Shown: in pieces, positions 54,614-64,000 of the stretch
How the letters are laid out: every line of letters begins with the position of its first letter
Numbering within the stretch: position 1 is the stretch's first letter
Origin: Orbaceae bacterium lpD04
GTDB taxonomy: Bacteria > Pseudomonadota > Gammaproteobacteria > Enterobacterales > Orbaceae
Direction: 5' to 3'
NCBI GenBank assembly: GCA_036251935.1
Contig: CP133967.1
Span: 2,365,488-2,429,487, forward strand
DNA length: 64,000 nt
Position numbers and translations under genes: made by a program
The notes under the pieces: model-generated
Seen by the model: the letters and a program-made list of their open reading frames with translations, nothing else
Told to the model about the DNA's origin: nothing
The model's database searches: none

Positions 54614-56875
54614 CTACTTTCTTAATAATCGAAGCCCATTGGCAACAACAAGTAAGCTGGTACCGATATCAGCAAATACGGCCATCCACATATTGGCTTC
54701 GCCCATAAATGTGAGAGCAAAAAAGACGATTTTTACGGCTAACGCAAAGGTAATATTTTGCACTAAAATCGCAAATGTGGATTTTGATAAACGAATAAAC
54801 TGGGGAATTTTACGTAAATCATCATCCATTAATGCAACATCTGCCGTTTCAATTGCGGTATCAGTGCCAACCGCTCCCATCGCAAAGCCAATATCAGCCT
54901 TAGCTAGTGCCGGCGCATCATTGATCCCATCACCTACCATGCCAACGATCCCCGATTGCGCCAGCTCGCTAACGACCGCAAGTTTATCTTCTGGTAATAA
55001 GTTACCTTTTGCTTGGCTAATACCAACTTGCTTAGCAATGACCTCTGCCGTATAACGATTATCACCAGTTAACATTACGGTTTTAATCCCTAATTTTTTG
55101 AGTTCGGTGATAGCTTCAATACTGGTTTCTTTGATGGTATCAGCGACGGCAAATAGCGCCTGAACACCTTGTGGCCCAATTAGCATAACAACGGTTTTGC
55201 CTTGTTGTTCTAGGGCTTGTATTTGCTGATCAAGTAAGTTACTGCATACACCGAGTTCTTTAACCATTCGATGATTGCCCATAAACCATAATTCGCCCTC
55301 GATTTCACCGCGAGTGCCCTGCCCTAAAATTGCGCTAAAATTAATGACCTTGAATTGCGTAATTTGATCGTCGTTGGCAGCTAACGTAATTGCTTTAGAC
55401 ACCGGATGATCAGAGCGAGAAGCAATACTTGCAGCAATTTGCCTGATTTGCTGACTATCTAAAGTACCAAACACAATAAAATCAGTTTGTTTAGGTTTAC
55501 CGTAAGTGATAGTGCCGGTTTTATCTAACGCGAGGGTTTTTAACTTACGACCTTGCTCTAAATACATGCCGCCTTTAATTAAGATCCCATAACGGGTTGC
55601 AACAGCTAAACCACTAACAATAGTTACTGGCGTTGAGATAACCAGTGCACATGGACAAGCAATCACAAGTAGCACTAGCGCTTTATAGATCCAATCAAAC
55701 CAAATGCCATGCATAAATAACGGCGGAATTAAGCCAACGCATAGCGCAATGATAAATACCAGCGGCGTATATACTTTAGCAAAGCGGTCAACAAATCGCT
55801 GCGCTTGTGCTTTAGTGCCTTGAGCTGATTCTACTGCTTTAATAATGCGTGATAAGGTTGATTGCGTTGCAAGCGCTGTCACTTTATATTCAAATGATCC
55901 AGACTCGTTAATCGTGCCAGCAAAAACAGGGTCGCCAATTCCTTTTTCAATAGGCAAACTTTCGCCAGTAATTGGCGCTTGATTGATCGTTGATTGACCT
56001 GAAACAATTTCGCCATCTAAGGCAATGCGCTCACCGGGTTTAACCCTAACAACACTATCTATAGCAACGTTTTTTACTTCCATTTCTAACCATAAACCAT
56101 CGCTTTGTAATACCGTTGCTTGCTCTGGCGTTAAACTCAGCAAATTTTTTATGGCATTACGGGCACGATCCATTGATTTTGCTTCAATTGCTTCAGCTAA
56201 CGTAAATAGTACCATAACCATTGCTGCTTCTGGCCACTGGCCAATAAGTAATGCCCCCGTTACCGCAAATGACATTAAAGCATTCATATTGAGATTGAAG
56301 TTTTTAAGCGCAATCCAGCCTTTTTTATAAGTACCAAGGCCGCCTAGCAAGATAGCGACAATGGCAAGTATTAATACTCGATAATCAGGGCCAGCCATAA
56401 AATGAGTAATTTCAGCCGCTAAGGCTAAAACGCCAGCAAAAGCGAGCTGTTTCCACTTTATTTTCGGCGTAAAATCAGCTGTTTTTTCGGTATCAAAATT
56501 GAGGATTGGCTCAGGTGCCATATCGATTGCAGTTAATGCCGCTTCAATATCTTTTAAAGAAGCCTGCTTATGATGCACGGTTAAAATACGCTGCATTAAA
56601 TTGAACTCGAGCTTAATAATCCCGGCCATATTAGCTAATTTTTTGCGGATCAATGCCTCTTCCGTTGGGCAATCCATATTGCCAATACGGTAAACAGCTT
56701 GTGTATCGTTACTTACTGGAATAGGCGCATTATCTGATGACAAAATAGGCTGATCGTGGCTACAAGCACAATGTTTCTGCTCTTTTTGATGGTGATGGTC
56801 ATCATGCTCGTTAGACGTATGATGATGTGGGGTAGATTTTTGCTTGCTACAGCAAGATGAATTATGCTGATTCAT
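54614..56875 (-). CDS. zntA: Zn/Cd/Pb-exporting P1B-type ATPase ZntA
   Basis: This inner-membrane pump exports Zn2+, Cd2+ and Pb2+. I chose the ATG at 56875 (MNQHNSSCC) because GAGG lies seven bases upstream; an earlier frame adds four residues. The N-terminus is His/Cys-rich (HHHTSNEHDDHHHQKEQKHC), then an HMA domain (NMDCPTEEALIRKKL). The membrane part has the CPC motif (VIACPCALVISTPVT), phosphorylation site LALDKTGTITYGKPK, and GDGINDAPALAKADIGFAMG. About 753 residues, near E. coli ZntA (732). The extra His-rich leader may buffer Zn. Probably in an operon with the HMA chaperone. Confidence 0.93.
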   Translation of the reverse strand: MNQHNSSCCSKQKSTPHHHTSNEHDDHHHQKEQKHCACSHDQPILSSDNAPIPVSNDTQAVYRIGNMDCPTEEALIRKKLANMAGIIKLEFNLMQRILTVHHKQASLKDIEAALTAIDMAPEPILNFDTEKTADFTPKIKWKQLAFAGVLALAAEITHFMAGPDYRVLILAIVAILLGGLGTYKKGWIALKNFNLNMNALMSFAVTGALLIGQWPEAAMVMVLFTLAEAIEAKSMDRARNAIKNLLSLTPEQATVLQSDGLWLEMEVKNVAIDSVVRVKPGERIALDGEIVSGQSTINQAPITGESLPIEKGIGDPVFAGTINESGSFEYKVTALATQSTLSRIIKAVESAQGTKAQAQRFVDRFAKVYTPLVFIIALCVGLIPPLFMHGIWFDWIYKALVLLVIACPCALVISTPVTIVSGLAVATRYGILIKGGMYLEQGRKLKTLALDKTGTITYGKPKQTDFIVFGTLDSQQIRQIAASIASRSDHPVSKAITLAANDDQITQFKVINFSAILGQGTRGEIEGELWFMGNHRMVKELGVCSNLLDQQIQALEQQGKTVVMLIGPQGVQALFAVADTIKETSIEAITELKKLGIKTVMLTGDNRYTAEVIAKQVGISQAKGNLLPEDKLAVVSELAQSGIVGMVGDGINDAPALAKADIGFAMGAVGTDTAIETADVALMDDDLRKIPQFIRLSKSTFAILVQNITFALAVKIVFFALTFMGEANMWMAVFADIGTSLLVVANGLRLLRK

Positions 56876-57053
56876 AAGTAACCTCATTAGGATTAATGCG
56901 CGAGTTCTGCTTAAATAATAGAGAACTTTTTATTAATAGTAAGCACTTTAAACCCTAAAGTCACTACAAGGTCAATAGGTTAGTTTATCGCTTTTGCTTG
57001 CTTAGCTTAAGTTTAGTTAAAATATTGTTGTAATAACTTATTTTGGTATAAAA

Positions 57054-58391
57054 TCAAGATTTTCTGTAGCGTTTTATCGCACTTTTGCTATCTAAATCAG
57101 CTAGCCATGCGAGTTTTTCTTTATATTGACGCTCTGCGCCGCGATCAGTTGGTTGATAATATTGACTGTCGGCCATTTCAGCGGGGAAGTAATTTTCACC
57201 AGCCGCATAGGCGTTAGCTTCATTATGCGCGTAACGGTACTCTTCACCATATCCTAGTTTTTGCATAAGTTTAGTTGGTGCATTGCGTAAATGTTCAGGC
57301 ACATCGTAATCAGGTAAACTTTGCGCATCTTTCAGCGCTTGATTAAACGCTAAATAGACGGCATTACTTTTTGGTGCACAAGCCAAATAAACGATTGCTT
57401 GAGCAATCGCTCGCTCACCCTCAGCGGGGCCAACTCGCGTAAAACAGTCCCACGCAGATAAGGCAACTTGCATTGCTCTAGGATCTGCATTTCCAACATC
57501 TTCCGAGGCAATTGCCAATAAACGACGCGCAACATAAAGCGGATCACCGCCTGCACTAATAATCCTTGCATACCAATAAAGCGCGGCATCAGGTGCTGAG
57601 CCTCGAATGGATTTATGTACTGCTGAAATTAGATCATAATAACGATCACCCTGATTATCAAAGCGTGCACTGCGCTCACCAACAACCTCTTTTAATAATT
57701 CGGGCGTTAATGTTGGGCTATCACCCGCCATATCAACTAATAGTTCTAGCGTATTTAATGCGCGCCTTGCATCACCACCAACAAATTGGGCAATTTGCGC
57801 TTTCGTTTCATCAAGCAATGTTACTGAATTATTGCCATAACCGCGCTCTTTATCTGCCATCGCCTGTTGTAGGATCTGCTCGATATCTTGTTCGGTTAAA
57901 GACTTGAGTAAATAGACTCTCGCTCTAGATAATAGTGCCGAGTTTAATTCAAATGAGGGATTTTCAGTTGTTGCGCCAATAAATGTCACCGTCCCATCTT
58001 CAACAAAGGGTAAGAAAGCGTCTTGTTGACTTTTGTTAAAGCGATGCACCTCATCAACAAATAAAATGGTTCTAAAGCCCATTTGTTGATTGTTTTTAGC
58101 GCGATCAACCGCTTCACGGATATCTTTAATGCCTGATGTAACAGCTGAAAGCCGCTCAACTTTCGCATTACCATGATGGGCGATGATTTCGGCTAATGTG
58201 GTTTTACCTGTGCCAGGCGGCCCCCATAAAATCATTGAATGCAGGTGACCTGCTTCTATCGCTTTTGGCAAAGGCTTATCTGTGCCTAATAATTGCGCTT
58301 GCCCAATATATTCAGATAATGTGCGCGGGCGCATTCTAGCTGCGAGGGGTTTAAATTGTTCATTAGAGAAATCAAATGAGAATGTTGACAT
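57054..58391 (-). CDS. rarA: Replication-associated recombination protein RarA (MgsA)
   Basis: RarA is an AAA+ ATPase at stalled replication forks. I set the start at the ATG at 58391 ([13 protein letters not shown]), which matches E. coli and has AAGGA just upstream. Landmarks: [16 protein letters not shown], Walker [13 protein letters not shown] near 57-68, [18 protein letters not shown] (Walker B) and [21 protein letters not shown], then a clamp-loader-like lid and tetramerisation region ([19 protein letters not shown]). The 445 residues match E. coli (447). It follows lolA by 13 bases, as in E. coli. Confidence 0.96.
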   Translation of the reverse strand: MSTFSFDFSNEQFKPLAARMRPRTLSEYIGQAQLLGTDKPLPKAIEAGHLHSMILWGPPGTGKTTLAEIIAHHGNAKVERLSAVTSGIKDIREAVDRAKNNQQMGFRTILFVDEVHRFNKSQQDAFLPFVEDGTVTFIGATTENPSFELNSALLSRARVYLLKSLTEQDIEQILQQAMADKERGYGNNSVTLLDETKAQIAQFVGGDARRALNTLELLVDMAGDSPTLTPELLKEVVGERSARFDNQGDRYYDLISAVHKSIRGSAPDAALYWYARIISAGGDPLYVARRLLAIASEDVGNADPRAMQVALSAWDCFTRVGPAEGERAIAQAIVYLACAPKSNAVYLAFNQALKDAQSLPDYDVPEHLRNAPTKLMQKLGYGEEYRYAHNEANAYAAGENYFPAEMADSQYYQPTDRGAERQYKEKLAWLADLDSKSAIKRYRKS

Positions 58392-58404
58392 ATCGTCCTT
58401 CCAA

Positions 58405-58998
58405 CTAACGTTGATCATCCACCGTGACATTTTTGGGGATAGTGAATTTGAAATGTTTCATATCAACTTTACCAAGCGATTGATGAGAAAGTTGATAAAA
58501 ACTGCGCTGTCCATCACTTTCAATAATGGTAAAATCAGCAATCATTCCTGTTGGTAGTACACTAATGGTAAAATGCTGCGCTGAGTTATCTGTCGGAATT
58601 AACGTAAAGGTATTTTGTTTTCTTGATACTTGATAATCATTCCATACCGCATTATCACTATTGGTGATTAGTAGTAATAATCGATTATCGACAGCTTGGT
58701 TTAGCGCCATGACAGTGACTTGTTCAACCATTGGGGTATAAATCCATAGTGCGTTACCATCTGATAATATTAGCGTTTCATCAGGCTCACTAAGTGTCCA
58801 GTTGAAATAATTAGGCCGGCTTACCCAAAGCTTGCCCTTGCCTTCTTGTATTAATTGATCATCAGCAGTTTTAACCTCTTGTGAAAACTCGGCATAAAAA
58901 CCTTTTACTTTATCTAAACGCTGTTTAAGTACATCTTTAGCATCAGCCCAAACCGAACAAGAGACTAATAAACATAATACTAAGAGAATTTTTTTCAC
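58405..58998 (-). CDS. lolA: Outer-membrane lipoprotein carrier LolA
   Basis: LolA is the periplasmic chaperone that takes lipoproteins from LolCDE to LolB. The 197-residue protein has a signal peptide ([18 protein letters not shown]) and the LolA core: [51 protein letters not shown]. Length as in E. coli (203). It is co-transcribed with rarA. Between it and ftsK lies a plus-strand yagU gene. Confidence 0.93.
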   Translation of the reverse strand: MKKILLVLCLLVSCSVWADAKDVLKQRLDKVKGFYAEFSQEVKTADDQLIQEGKGKLWVSRPNYFNWTLSEPDETLILSDGNALWIYTPMVEQVTVMALNQAVDNRLLLLITNSDNAVWNDYQVSRKQNTFTLIPTDNSAQHFTISVLPTGMIADFTIIESDGQRSFYQLSHQSLGKVDMKHFKFTIPKNVTVDDQR

Positions 58999-59395
58999 TC
59001 GTTACCCGCTAAAATTACACATTGATGCTGTCTATAATAAATCAAAATAAATAAATTATCAGCTTATTATGTGCTTAATAACTGTGTAAAAAAACAGTAA
59101 ACAATTGTAATCACCATTAAGATTTTACTCAACATGATGAATCATATCGAAAATGGGGTATTAATTGATAATCGCGACGTAATTTTCCCCGTCATTATTT
59201 TGGTTAAAATAGCATTATTATGCAAATTTATCATTTACCGTCAATAACTTACACGGTACAGCTATATTGAATAGCGCTATTATTTATGAGATACTGGGCA
59301 GTTACTTTTTAATTTGAAGTATCGAAAATATAATTAAGTCTAACTTTCGCGACTATCATATTTAATTATGAATTACAGTCAGGAGAATATTTAAA
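58999..59395. other. Divergent intergenic region between lolA and yagU
   Basis: About 400 AT-rich bases that hold the divergent promoters of lolA-rarA and yagU. AGGAGA precedes the yagU ATG. I saw no other gene, repeat or hairpin of note. Confidence 0.5.
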
Positions 59396-59926
59396 ATGAG
59401 TACAGGTTTATTTCAAAAAACAAAACCTAGCACGAGATGCTATTCGTTAGCAGTTTGGCTAGGTGTTATTTCAGGGTTCATTTCAGCATTAGTTAAATCT
59501 GGTACAGAAGGAATACTACCCCCTCGATTACTAACTGAAGGAGCACCTCCTGTCACTTTATTAAAAAATTTAGGTGTTGATGTTACCCATTGGGCGTATA
59601 CCTATTCAGAGCAGGTTGTTTATTTCGGTGGTAACTTAGTTCACATCGTATTCTCAATTGTTTCGGCAATTATTTACTGTGTTGTTGCTGAAGTTTTCCC
59701 TAAAGTTAAGTTATGGCAAGGGATCATTTTTGGTCTAATTGTTGCTATCGCATTCCACGGTATTTTAATGCCTATTCTTGGGCTATCAACGCCGGCTTGG
59801 GATTTACGTCTAGACGAGATCATTTCTGAAGTATTAGGAACGGCTTTATGGGTTTGGGTAATTGAAATTGTTCGTCGTGATTTAAGAAACCGTTTCACTA
59901 AAAAACCTGATCCAGAGTTTCAATAA
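59396..59926 (+). CDS. yagU: YagU family inner-membrane protein (DUF1440)
   Basis: The 176-residue protein has about four membrane segments and matches E. coli YagU in CVVAEVFPKVKLWQGIIFG, SEVLGTALWVWVIEIVRRDLRNR and the C-terminal KPDPE. YagU (204 residues) is linked to acid resistance in E. coli. The N-terminal segment here is shorter: the insert present in E. coli YagU between the first two membrane segments is absent. It is the only plus-strand gene between lolA and ftsK, and is followed by its own terminator. Confidence 0.9.
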   Translation: MSTGLFQKTKPSTRCYSLAVWLGVISGFISALVKSGTEGILPPRLLTEGAPPVTLLKNLGVDVTHWAYTYSEQVVYFGGNLVHIVFSIVSAIIYCVVAEVFPKVKLWQGIIFGLIVAIAFHGILMPILGLSTPAWDLRLDEIISEVLGTALWVWVIEIVRRDLRNRFTKKPDPEFQ

Positions 59927-59971
59927 ATCGTGTTATAAAACTAATTTTTAAATTTGATTAGTTTATAATTC

Positions 59972-60012
59972 AAATAGGGTTGATATTTTAATGTATTAAC
60001 CCTATTTTTTTA
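59972..60012 (+). terminator. Rho-independent terminator after yagU
   Basis: AAATAGGGTT pairs with AACCCTATTT around a 16-base loop, followed by T6, then TATCT. It ends yagU just before the convergent ftsK stop codon. Confidence 0.85.
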
Positions 60013-60020
60013 TCTAAAAA

Positions 60021-62774
60021 TTATGAAAAATCATGTCCAGATGGCGGCGCGAGTACCTCGCGATTACCATTGTGGCTTGGCGTACTAACAATTCCTTGTG
60101 ATTCCATTTGCTCGACAATTCTTGCCGCTCGGTTATAACCAATACGAAATTGGCGCTGCACGCTTGATATTGAGGCACGGCGCTTATCAATAACAAAAGC
60201 CACCACTTGATCAAATAATGGGTCGAGTTCTTCATCAGCATTATCAAAGCCATCACCATCGCCATCATCTGAACTTGTGGTAATATTTTCAATATATTTG
60301 GTTGGAATGCCACGCGCTTTCCAATCTTGCACCACACTATGCACTTCTTCATCACGAACAAATGCACCATGAACGCGGATAGGAATTGAGCTGTTTGGCG
60401 CGAGATAAAGCATATCCCCCATACCGAGTAGTGATTCTGCGCCCATTTGATCTAAAATAGTTCGAGAATCAATTTTGCTTGAAACCGTAAATGCTATGCG
60501 CGTTGGAATATTTGCTTTAATTAAGCCGGTGATAACATCAACCGATGGCCTTTGGGTTGCAAGTACTAAATGGATCCCTGCGGCGCGTGCTTTTTGTGCT
60601 AAACGCGCAATGAGCTCTTCGACTTTTTTACCAACCGCCATAATTAAATCAGCGAACTCATCAACCATAACCACAATATAAGGGAGTTTTTCAAGCATTG
60701 GCATATCAATATCCATGCTATCACCTGGCCGCCATAATGGATCAGGAATTGGGCGCCCCATATCTTCAGCCATTTTAATTTTTTCGTTATAACCCGCGAT
60801 ATTTCTAACCCCTAAACTTGACATTAAACGGTAACGTTTTTCCATTTCATTAACGCACCAGTTAAGCGCATTAGCGGCGTCTTTCATATCAGTAACAACG
60901 TCTGTTAGTAAATGAGGAATACCTTCGTAAACAGATAATTCCAACATTTTGGGATCGATCATAATAAAACGAACATCTTCAGGCTGTGATTTATATAATA
61001 TGCTTAAAATCATTGCATTTACCCCAACGGATTTACCCGAACCCGTTGTACCAGCGACAAGTAAATGAGGCATTTTAGCCAGATCGGCAACCACCGATTG
61101 CCCGGCAATATCTTTACCTAAAACAATGGTTAAAGGCGACTGAGCATCTTTAAATTGTGGGCTATCAAGCACTTCTCTAAAATAAACGGTTTGCCGATGT
61201 TGATTGGGTAATTCAAGTCCAACATACGGTTTACCCGGAATAACTTCAACAACGCGCACGGATGACATTGATAATGAGCGCGCTAAATCGCGATCAAGTG
61301 TTGAGATGCGCGAAGCTTTAATGCCCGGTGCGAGTTCAATTTCAAAGCGCGTAATAACCGGGCCCGGTAAATACCCAACTACGCGTGCATTGACTCTAAA
61401 ATCAGATAAGCTCTTTTCAATTAACTCAGCCGTTGCTTTTAACGCATTATGATCCACTTCAACTTGTTTAATTGGTGGGGCCGTTAATAAATCAAGCGAA
61501 GGTAATGGCGTTGTCGGTTTTTTAACTGGCCTTGTATCCTTTTGTAATAAGGGGTGAATCAAGCTATCGTGAATATTATCTTTGGTAATTGCGGTATTTA
61601 CCGTCGGCTCATTCGCTATGCTAATTACCGGCATAACCTGCGCAGGCTCTTCAACTAGTGGCGTATAAGAGCCTACTGGCGCAATTGAATCATTTTCATC
61701 AAGTTGAACTAATTTAATTACGTCATCTTCTGGAGTAATTTGTTCTATAGGTTCATCATCTACCTTGGGTAAGGCAATGGGTGAATAATAATCAGGGTTG
61801 ATGGTGAATTCATGTGATAATTCGCCTTCCATATCACCAGCTATTTTAGGCGGTGGATTGTTTTCATCAATCGTTATCGCTGACGGCTCATGATAGTCAA
61901 CTTTTTGCTCGTCATCGCGCACTATTTGAGGTTGATTTAGTGTTTGGTAAGGCTCTAATTGGTTATCATCAACAGCGCCTATTACTAAAGCATCTTCGGC
62001 AACAAGGTGCGTATCATTATCTAGTTGGACGTTATCAATTATCGGGGCGGGCTTTTCATCTTCAGTATTAATATCTAATTTAGAATCCAACTCAGGCTCT
62101 TGGCCTAAATCAGCTTTTGGCGATTTTTTAGTCAGAAGCGTGAATATTTTTCGCGTAATATTAACAACGAATCCAGCAATGATAAACACTAATCTTCCGG
62201 TCATTTCGGCGATAAAAAACCATGACAATCCTGTTAATAAGGTGATACACGCAATACAAAATGCAAATAAAATAATCGAAGCACCAATATGGTTGAGAAA
62301 CGGTAAGACTTCGTCTGCAACGATGTTCCCTAAAATTCCGCCAGCTTGAAATTGCTCAACATCTTGAATATTTAATGCAAAAAATCCTGTCGCACTAAAA
62401 ATAAAGGCTAAAAAGCCAATAACTCGCAACGATAAGCTAAAATAGTTAACTGCTTTATCTGTATGGTGATAAAAATAAAGCATACCTTGCACACAAAAAA
62501 TGATAATTAAAATAGGCAGACTATAGGCAACAAAGCCGATAAATTGTAGAAAAATGTCTGATAAGTATGCACCGACAATTCCACCCCAGTTACGAATAGG
62601 CTCATGCCAAGCGGTTTGTGACCAACCAGGATCGGCCGGATCAAATGAAACGAGTGAAAATAGAAAATAAATTGCGCCGGCCAAAACTAAAAATAAAAAT
62701 ACTTCGCATAAAATTTGCGAGTTAGTAAATTTTATTTTTGGTTGTTCGCCTAATACTTTGTCTGACTTTTTCAA
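60021..62774 (-). CDS. ftsK: DNA translocase FtsK
   Basis: FtsK couples septation to chromosome dimer resolution and DNA pumping. The 917-residue protein has four N-terminal membrane segments (from ~25 to ~205), then a Pro/Asp/Glu-rich linker of about 220 residues (E. coli ~600), and the alpha-beta motor from about 430: [20 protein letters not shown] (Walker A), [13 protein letters not shown] (Walker B), [21 protein letters not shown]. The C-terminal winged-helix gamma domain has [20 protein letters not shown] and [10 protein letters not shown], which reads KOPS. The linker is much shorter than in E. coli (1329 residues). Start at the ATG at 62774. Confidence 0.95.
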   Translation of the reverse strand: MKKSDKVLGEQPKIKFTNSQILCEVFLFLVLAGAIYFLFSLVSFDPADPGWSQTAWHEPIRNWGGIVGAYLSDIFLQFIGFVAYSLPILIIIFCVQGMLYFYHHTDKAVNYFSLSLRVIGFLAFIFSATGFFALNIQDVEQFQAGGILGNIVADEVLPFLNHIGASIILFAFCIACITLLTGLSWFFIAEMTGRLVFIIAGFVVNITRKIFTLLTKKSPKADLGQEPELDSKLDINTEDEKPAPIIDNVQLDNDTHLVAEDALVIGAVDDNQLEPYQTLNQPQIVRDDEQKVDYHEPSAITIDENNPPPKIAGDMEGELSHEFTINPDYYSPIALPKVDDEPIEQITPEDDVIKLVQLDENDSIAPVGSYTPLVEEPAQVMPVISIANEPTVNTAITKDNIHDSLIHPLLQKDTRPVKKPTTPLPSLDLLTAPPIKQVEVDHNALKATAELIEKSLSDFRVNARVVGYLPGPVITRFEIELAPGIKASRISTLDRDLARSLSMSSVRVVEVIPGKPYVGLELPNQHRQTVYFREVLDSPQFKDAQSPLTIVLGKDIAGQSVVADLAKMPHLLVAGTTGSGKSVGVNAMILSILYKSQPEDVRFIMIDPKMLELSVYEGIPHLLTDVVTDMKDAANALNWCVNEMEKRYRLMSSLGVRNIAGYNEKIKMAEDMGRPIPDPLWRPGDSMDIDMPMLEKLPYIVVMVDEFADLIMAVGKKVEELIARLAQKARAAGIHLVLATQRPSVDVITGLIKANIPTRIAFTVSSKIDSRTILDQMGAESLLGMGDMLYLAPNSSIPIRVHGAFVRDEEVHSVVQDWKARGIPTKYIENITTSSDDGDGDGFDNADEELDPLFDQVVAFVIDKRRASISSVQRQFRIGYNRAARIVEQMESQGIVSTPSHNGNREVLAPPSGHDFS

Positions 62775-63104
62775 AAATACACCTAATTATGTTGTTATCA
62801 TCTATGCCTAGCTAGGCAAAATTATGCTGATTTTACCATATTTAAAAGCAAGTTAAAAATGAACATGTTAGTTAATCAATTGTTTTATAGTTGGTTTACA
62901 TTAAATATCGTCGAGTTAATGTCATTATTCACCAGATGGTAAGCTTGAGCGATAAGATAGCTTAGAAGATGCAGCTAGCGTTGCCTAATAAGGCTAAGCT
63001 TGCAAGTTAGCGCCAGCAATTATTTATCATGATAATTTTCGTTATTTTTTTGTTGTAAGGTATCATTATAGCGTAAAAAATGGCGCGTCAAATTAATGAT
63101 ATTA
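62775..63104. other. Intergenic region upstream of ftsK
   Basis: About 330 bases with no gene seen. A short GCCT/AGGC hairpin lies near 62980-63000 inside a GC-richer stretch with repeated TAGC motifs. It probably holds the ftsK promoter and the 3' end of the acetyltransferase transcript. Confidence 0.4.
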
Positions 63105-63551
63105 TTATGTTGCTTGATAAGCTAAATGCAGTAATGGGAAAGGATTACCTTGCCCATCGACGTCGCTACGACCTGTAATTTTGAATCCTTGCTTTTGGTA
63201 AAACGCCAGTGCATTTGGATTTTGTTCATTAACATCAAGGTATATTTGCTGATATTTCTGTTTAACAAAATTAATTAATTGCTGACCATAACCATTACCT
63301 TGCTGCTTATCATCAATAAATAGCATTTCAACATGGTTATCATCAAGTCCAATAAAACCAACAATTTGGTTATTGTTAGTTAAAAGCCAAAGTTCGACTT
63401 GATCTAACCATTCATCACTTAGTGATTGGTGAAGTTTTTCAATGTCTTGCTTAGTTAAAAAGTGGTGCGTTGCTTGAACACTACGTTGCCATAAGGCAAG
63501 TAGCATTGGTTTATCACTAGGCACTGCTTTTCTCAGTTTATTTTGCATCAT
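63105..63551 (-). CDS. GNAT acetyltransferase, YjaB-like
   Basis: A 148-residue N-acetyltransferase of the GNAT fold with [26 protein letters not shown], the acetyl-CoA loop [13 protein letters not shown] (Q-x-x-G-x-G-type) and [28 protein letters not shown], as in E. coli YjaB (147). The start is the ATG ATG at 63551/63548, which overlaps the mltG stop codon, so it is translationally coupled. Substrate unknown. Confidence 0.85.
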   Translation of the reverse strand: MMQNKLRKAVPSDKPMLLALWQRSVQATHHFLTKQDIEKLHQSLSDEWLDQVELWLLTNNNQIVGFIGLDDNHVEMLFIDDKQQGNGYGQQLINFVKQKYQQIYLDVNEQNPNALAFYQKQGFKITGRSDVDGQGNPFPLLHLAYQAT

Positions 63552-64000
63552 TAGTGCTATTTTTTTCACGCATCAGTTGCCAATATTCATTTACCGCTTT
63601 TTTATGATTATTATAATTTGTTGTAAATATGTGTCCGCCATACCCATCGGCAACAAAGTAAAGGTAATTTGTCTGCTCTGGGTGAGCTGCGGCTTCAAGT
63701 GAAGCAAGGCTTGGCATCGCAATTGGCGTAGGTGGCAAGCCTGATATAACATAAGTGTTGAAGCGGTTATTTTTATCTCTTAAATGCTTGGTTAGTAAAC
63801 GCCCCGTATAATCATCGCCCATGCCATAAATGACGGTGGGATCGGTTTGTAATAACATTTTAAAATTTAGGCGATTGATAAAAACCGAAGCCACTTTGGC
63901 CCTTTCGGTGTCAACGCCGGTCTCTTTTTCAATGATGGATGCCATTATCAGGAGTTCGTAAGGCGTTTTGTAAGGTAATCCTTGTTCCCGATTATCCCAA
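63538..64000 (-). CDS. mltG: Endolytic murein transglycosylase MltG, 3' part
   Basis: The minus-strand frame reads from the window edge without a stop: [37 protein letters not shown] with the catalytic Glu in [37 protein letters not shown] and [20 protein letters not shown]. This is the C-terminal half of MltG, a membrane enzyme that cuts nascent peptidoglycan and helps set glycan length. The 5' half lies beyond 64000. It overlaps the start of the GNAT gene by 14 bases. Confidence 0.95.
   Translation of the reverse strand, partial: WDNREQGLPYKTPYELLIMASIIEKETGVDTERAKVASVFINRLNFKMLLQTDPTVIYGMGDDYTGRLLTKHLRDKNNRFNTYVISGLPPTPIAMPSLASLEAAAHPEQTNYLYFVADGYGGHIFTTNYNNHKKAVNEYWQLMREKNSTNDAK

Noticed and set aside
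62930-63010. tRNA-like fold near the ftsK upstream region
   Set aside because: TAGC-rich hairpins are present but no acceptor stem, D-loop or T-loop consensus could be matched.

Overview
The window looks like a chromosomal segment of a gut-symbiont gammaproteobacterium of the Orbaceae type (Gilliamella/Orbus-like). This is inferred from the low G+C content, from core proteins that resemble Escherichia coli (IlvB, GalU, TyrB, RarA, SuhB, FtsK), from E. coli-like local gene orders with local differences, and from two effector/immunity regions of the kind carried by type VI secretion (T6SS) bacteria. No rRNA, tRNA, CRISPR array, transposase or integrase was seen.

Layout. (1) 1-9108 is an accessory effector/immunity array on the minus strand: a 1161-residue multidomain peptidoglycan-targeting effector (M23-like N-terminus, GH19 lysozyme C-terminus), a broken second copy whose GH19 domain is split off by a stop codon, several small exported proteins that look like periplasmic immunity proteins, and at least two gene remnants. 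(2) 9738-25599 is mostly core genome on the minus strand: yjeH, hldE, tatCBA, ubiB, ubiE, a degenerate nadR, a yfiF-type methyltransferase with a tandem-repeat N-terminus, nusB, ribH, trmJ, suhB (plus strand), miaE, galU, a small lipoprotein and tyrB. (3) 25783-33783 is a peptidoglycan amino-sugar scavenging locus: murP and murQ, divergent murR, and a nagZ-like / porin / namZ operon, with a shared candidate palindromic operator. (4) 33960-35310 is a repeat field with three tandem copies of a ~329-bp structured unit. (5) 35322-41061 holds metabolic genes (isochorismatase fold, DsbA, RidA, APC permease, YhfA/OsmC, MBL hydrolase, HD hydrolase). (6) 41150-48421 is a second effector/immunity region: a 764-residue polymorphic toxin, its probable immunity gene, a colicin-E3-like toxin scrap, an Imm31-like gene and four SUKH-family immunity genes. 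(7) 48556-51915 has more structured repeats around phoA, including a 676-bp tandem duplication. (8) 52068-64000 is core again: ivbL leader and attenuator, ilvBN, an HMA metallochaperone and zntA, rarA, lolA, yagU, ftsK, a GNAT acetyltransferase and the 3' end of mltG.

How the parts fit. The scavenging locus reads as a complete route: the outer-membrane porin would admit wall fragments, periplasmic NagZ-like and NamZ exo-enzymes would release GlcNAc and MurNAc, MurP would import and phosphorylate MurNAc, and MurQ would cleave the lactyl ether, under MurR control. The two effector regions would arm the cell against competitors and protect it from related toxins. Their mosaic copies and scraps show repeated recombination.

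The least explained material is the multicopy structured intergenic repeat family. Two sequence types (A and B) share one fold plan, an outer stem followed by a GC-rich hairpin and a C-rich tract, and copies sit next to a ~20-bp box found ten times in the window. A second shared box lies upstream of both large effector genes and may mark the edges of the accessory islands.
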